DNA of 6,826 bases from NCBI GenBank assembly GCA_030042885.1, contig JASHYW010000039.1:1-6826 (forward strand), written 5' to 3'. This document shows, piece after piece, positions 4,765 to 6,826 of the stretch. The notes beneath the pieces were generated by a model. It had not been told where the DNA came from. It saw only the letters and a program-made list of their open reading frames with translations, and searched no databases. This DNA is from Streptosporangiaceae bacterium (GTDB taxonomy: Bacteria > Actinomycetota > Actinomycetes > Streptosporangiales > Streptosporangiaceae). The first letter of the stretch is position 1. Each line of letters opens with the position of its first letter. The translations under genes and the position numbers were made by a program.

Positions 4765-5034
4765 ATGGACGACAAACGCCCAGACCAGGGTGCAACCGAT
4801 AAAGATCAAGACCTTGACCCTGAACGGTCCGTGGCTGATGCCCCGCCAACCGGCGACGCACGGGTGGACGAGGTGGTCGCGGGGCTGAACCGGCTCAAGG
4901 GCAGGCCCGCGGACGAGCAGGTCGCCGTCCTGGAAGAGGTGCACGGCCGGCTCAGGGACATCCTGGGCGAACTGGACGAGGCGCCGGAACCCCCGCAAGC
5001 CGCCACGGGGTCTACGGGTCAGGGGCAGTCTTGA
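4765..5034 (+). CDS. Small acidic protein at the head of the tlyA operon (89 aa)
   Basis: The product has a charged, probably disordered N-terminus (MDDKRPDQGATDKDQDLDPE), then a helical core: TGDARVDEVVAGLNRLKG (29-46) followed by VAVLEEVHGRLRDILGELDE (53-72). The tail is Pro/Gly/Gln-rich. The R-V-D-x-x-V-x-x-L followed by E-x-V-H-x-x-L-x-x-x-L-x-x-L-D arrangement recurs, as I recall, in unnamed small proteins encoded just before tlyA in many actinomycetes, so it is probably a conserved accessory gene. The core looks like a helical hairpin that could mediate binding, but no reaction is known. GGAGGG lies eight bases before the ATG. Its TGA (5032-5034) overlaps the TTG start of tlyA as TTGA, so translation is probably coupled. 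No signal peptide or membrane helix is seen. Confidence 0.8.
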   Translation: MDDKRPDQGATDKDQDLDPERSVADAPPTGDARVDEVVAGLNRLKGRPADEQVAVLEEVHGRLRDILGELDEAPEPPQAATGSTGQGQS

Positions 5035-5825
5035 CCAGACCGCGCGCGAGGCTCGACGCCGAGCTGGTCAGGCGGGGCCTGGCCAGGTCGCGGGAGCAGG
5101 CGGGCGAACTGGTCGCCGCCGGGCGGGTGGCGGTAGCCGGTCAGCGGGCCTCCAAGCCGGCCGCCCAGGTGGCCAGGGACGCGCCGATCACGGTGACGGA
5201 CACCGGGGATCCCGGTTACGTATCGCGCGGCGGGCACAAGCTGGCCGGCGCGCTACAGGCCTTCAGCGGACTGGTCGTCGCGGGGCGGCACTGCCTGGAC
5301 GCGGGGGCATCCACCGGGGGATTCACCGACGTGCTGCTGCGCGCGGGCGCCGCGCACGTGGTGGCCGCTGACGTGGGTTACGGCCAGCTGGCCTGGTCGC
5401 TGCGGACCGACCCGCGGGTCACGGTGATGGACCGGGTCAACGTGCGGACGATCGGCCACGTGGTCCCGGTGCCCGATCTCGTGGTGGCGGATTTGTCGTT
5501 TATCTCCCTCACCTTGGTGCTGCCGGCCCTGGTGGCCTGCGCCACGCCGGACGCGGACTTCGTGTTGCTGGTCAAGCCCCAGTTCGAGGTGGGGAAGGGC
5601 CGGGTCGGTGCAGGCGGCGTGGTTCGTGACACCACGGACCGTTCGGCCGCAGTAGAGAAGGTGAGCGGGGCGGCGGCAAAGCTGGGCCTCGGCGTCCAGG
5701 GGATTACGGCCAGTCCGCTGCCGGGGCCCGCGGGGAACGTGGAATATTTCGTGTGGCTGCGCTGCGGCGCGCCGCCACTTGACGCCGAAGAGCTACGGCG
5801 GGCGATCCAGGAGGGACCTGGCTAG
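5031..5825 (+). CDS. tlyA: TlyA-family 2'-O-ribose rRNA methyltransferase (S4 domain plus FtsJ-like domain)
   Basis: TlyA methylates ribose 2'-O positions in 16S and 23S rRNA with SAM. In M. tuberculosis this modification sets capreomycin/viomycin susceptibility, and the family is also called haemolysin. An S4 RNA-binding domain covers about 4-55 (RLDAELVRRGLARSREQA, AGRVAVAGQ). A linker with YVSRGGHKL leads to the FtsJ-like fold with CLDAGASTGGFTDVLLRAGA (88-107) as SAM loop. The probable K-D-K-E tetrad is Lys70, Asp154 (VVADLSFISL), Lys182 (LLVKPQFEVG) and Glu238 (NVEYFVWL), so the enzyme looks intact. Length (264) fits the family. The start is the TTG at 5031, overlapping the previous stop as TTGA with an AGGGG-type site six bases upstream; an ATG is not available nearby. 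Its TAG shares one base with the nadK GTG. Confidence 0.94.
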   Translation: MTRPRARLDAELVRRGLARSREQAGELVAAGRVAVAGQRASKPAAQVARDAPITVTDTGDPGYVSRGGHKLAGALQAFSGLVVAGRHCLDAGASTGGFTDVLLRAGAAHVVAADVGYGQLAWSLRTDPRVTVMDRVNVRTIGHVVPVPDLVVADLSFISLTLVLPALVACATPDADFVLLVKPQFEVGKGRVGAGGVVRDTTDRSAAVEKVSGAAAKLGLGVQGITASPLPGPAGNVEYFVWLRCGAPPLDAEELRRAIQEGPG

Positions 5826-6748
5826 TGGGACAGCGGACGGTGCTCGTCACGGCGCACACGGGAAAACAGACCGCGCTGCGCAGTGCCCGGCTGGTGGCGG
5901 AGCGGCTGACCGCGGCCGGCATCGCCGTCCGGACCCTGGCCACCGAGTTCAGCTCGCCGGGCGCCGAAGCGGTGCCGGTCAGCGCCGAGGCAGCCGAAGG
6001 CGCCGAACTGGTCATCGTCCTAGGCGGTGATGGCGCCCTGCTGCGGGCCGCCGAGCTGTCCCGCCCGGCCGGGGTGCCGCTGATCGGCGTGAACCACGGT
6101 CACGTCGGGTTCCTGGCCGAGGCCGAACCGGACGGCCTGGCCGATACGGTCGACCGGCTGGCGGCGCGGCAGTACGTGGTCGAGGAGCGGATGACGATCG
6201 ACGTGACCGTCCGGGGCAACGGCTCGGTGGTCGCGTCCGCCTGGGCGCTGAACGAGGCCACGGTGGAGGAGGCGGCGCGGGAGCGGATGGTGGAGGTGAT
6301 CATCGAAGTCGACGGCCGCCCGCTGTCCCGCTGGGGCTGCGACGGGGTGGTGTGCTCGACCCCGACCGGGTCGACGGCCTACGCCTTCTCCGCGGGCGGC
6401 CCGGTGGTGTGGCCCGAGGTGGAGGCGCTGCTCATGGTGCCGATCAGCGCCCACGCGCTGTTCGCGCCGCCGATGGTGGTGTCGCCGCAGTCGGTGCTCG
6501 CGGTCGAACTGATCGTGGCGTCCGGGACATCGGGCGCGGTTTTGTGGTGCGATGGCCGGCGTAAGGTCGACTTGCCGCCGGGAGCCCGGGTGGAGGTCCG
6601 CCGGGGCGCCCTGCCGGTACTGCTGGCGCGGTTGCAGGCGCCAGGAGCCCGCGGGAGCGGGTTCACCGACCGGCTGGTGGCCAAGTTCGGCCTGCCCGTC
6701 GCGGGCTGGCGGGGCCGTAGCGGGGAGGACGCTGGCGAGCATGCTTGA
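5825..6748 (+). CDS. nadK: NAD kinase
   Basis: NAD kinase (ppnK) phosphorylates NAD+ at the 2'-hydroxyl of the adenosine ribose, with ATP or polyphosphate, to make NADP+. The diagnostic GGDG is at 67-70 (VIVLGGDGALLRAAE), followed by GVNHGHVGFLAE (88-99), the ALNEA motif (141-145) and the glycine-rich CDGVVCSTPTGSTAYAFSAG block (172-191). PISAHALFAPPMVVSP (206-221) is the conserved C-terminal stretch. Length (307) is normal. The usual leucine after the Asn of N-L-G-H is His91 here, a small deviation. The start is GTG at 5825, whose G is also the last base of the tlyA stop TAG. AGGAGGGA lies about eight bases upstream. Its end overlaps recN by eight bases, and the tail after about residue 290 is variable and charged. 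Confidence 0.95.
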   Translation: MGQRTVLVTAHTGKQTALRSARLVAERLTAAGIAVRTLATEFSSPGAEAVPVSAEAAEGAELVIVLGGDGALLRAAELSRPAGVPLIGVNHGHVGFLAEAEPDGLADTVDRLAARQYVVEERMTIDVTVRGNGSVVASAWALNEATVEEAARERMVEVIIEVDGRPLSRWGCDGVVCSTPTGSTAYAFSAGGPVVWPEVEALLMVPISAHALFAPPMVVSPQSVLAVELIVASGTSGAVLWCDGRRKVDLPPGARVEVRRGALPVLLARLQAPGARGSGFTDRLVAKFGLPVAGWRGRSGEDAGEHA

Positions 6749-6826
6749 GGAAGTCCGCATCAACGGCCTCGGCGTCATCGACGAGGCAGTGCTGGAGCTG
6801 TCGGCCGGGTTCACCGCGCTGACCGG
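6741..6826 (+). CDS. recN: DNA repair protein RecN, N-terminal fragment (runs off the window)
   Basis: Only the first 28 codons are present: MLEEVRINGLGVIDEAVLEL, then SAGFTALT with the next glycine cut by the window edge. This is the signature opening of RecN, an SMC-like ATPase that acts at double-strand breaks. The Walker A motif (normally T-G-E-T-G-A-G-K-S/T) should begin at the last bases here. The ATG at 6741 overlaps the nadK stop by eight bases, with GGGGAGGA at 6722-6729, somewhat far upstream. The nadK-recN order matches actinobacterial genomes. The fragment is cut by the window, with no sign of damage. Confidence 0.92.
   Translation, partial: MLEEVRINGLGVIDEAVLELSAGFTALT

Noticed and set aside
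6020..6814. 264-codon minus-strand frame opposite nadK and recN
   Set aside because: It is fully antisense to nadK, with shadow-type composition rich in Arg, His, Pro and Gln and no start signal.
1..6826. Mobile element, CRISPR array, tRNA or rRNA gene, or defence system
   Set aside because: No transposase or integrase motif, terminal inverted repeats, regular spacer-repeat pattern, or RNA-gene signature was seen on either strand.

Overview
The window is high-GC chromosomal DNA with dense, largely non-overlapping genes, GTG and TTG starts, Shine-Dalgarno-led and apparently leaderless starts side by side, and a tlyA-nadK-recN gene order. I infer an actinomycete (Actinomycetota), possibly of the Streptosporangiales or a related order, but the rank below phylum is a guess. 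I see no rRNA, tRNA, CRISPR array, transposase, integrase, phage gene or recognisable secondary-metabolite or defence system. Most of the window is housekeeping sequence, and I did not find an obvious new multi-gene system.

Left part (1-1170): a C-terminal fragment of a SAM-dependent methyltransferase reads rightwards out of an unusually AT-rich, repeat-containing stretch. It converges on purC (SAICAR synthase, minus strand), with a GC-only repeated palindrome between the two ends.

Middle left (1171-2551): cutA diverges from purC and heads a tightly coupled cluster cutA, a 57-residue single-helix membrane protein, and a DoxX-like membrane protein. Both junctions are ATGA overlaps. Next comes a 59-codon ORF that joins the start of a zinc-type/quinone-oxidoreductase MDR protein directly to the last few residues of the same family. 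It looks like an in-frame deletion relic.

Middle right (2544-4708): a histidine phosphatase (minus strand) and a family III CoA-transferase (plus strand) start back to back only 20 bp apart, with one AT-rich box that can serve as a -10 element in both directions. The CoA-transferase has no stop codon where its family normally ends. Its frame continues for another 113 codons through the whole antisense strand of a convergent SCP2-like sterol-carrier gene.

Right part (4765-6826): a probable operon of a small acidic protein, tlyA (S4-domain 2'-O-methyltransferase/haemolysin family), nadK (NAD kinase) and the start of recN. Its members overlap by 1 to 8 bases, so translation is probably coupled. 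This is the familiar actinobacterial tlyA-ppnK-recN block, linking ribosome modification, NADP supply and DNA repair by proximity rather than by a shared pathway.
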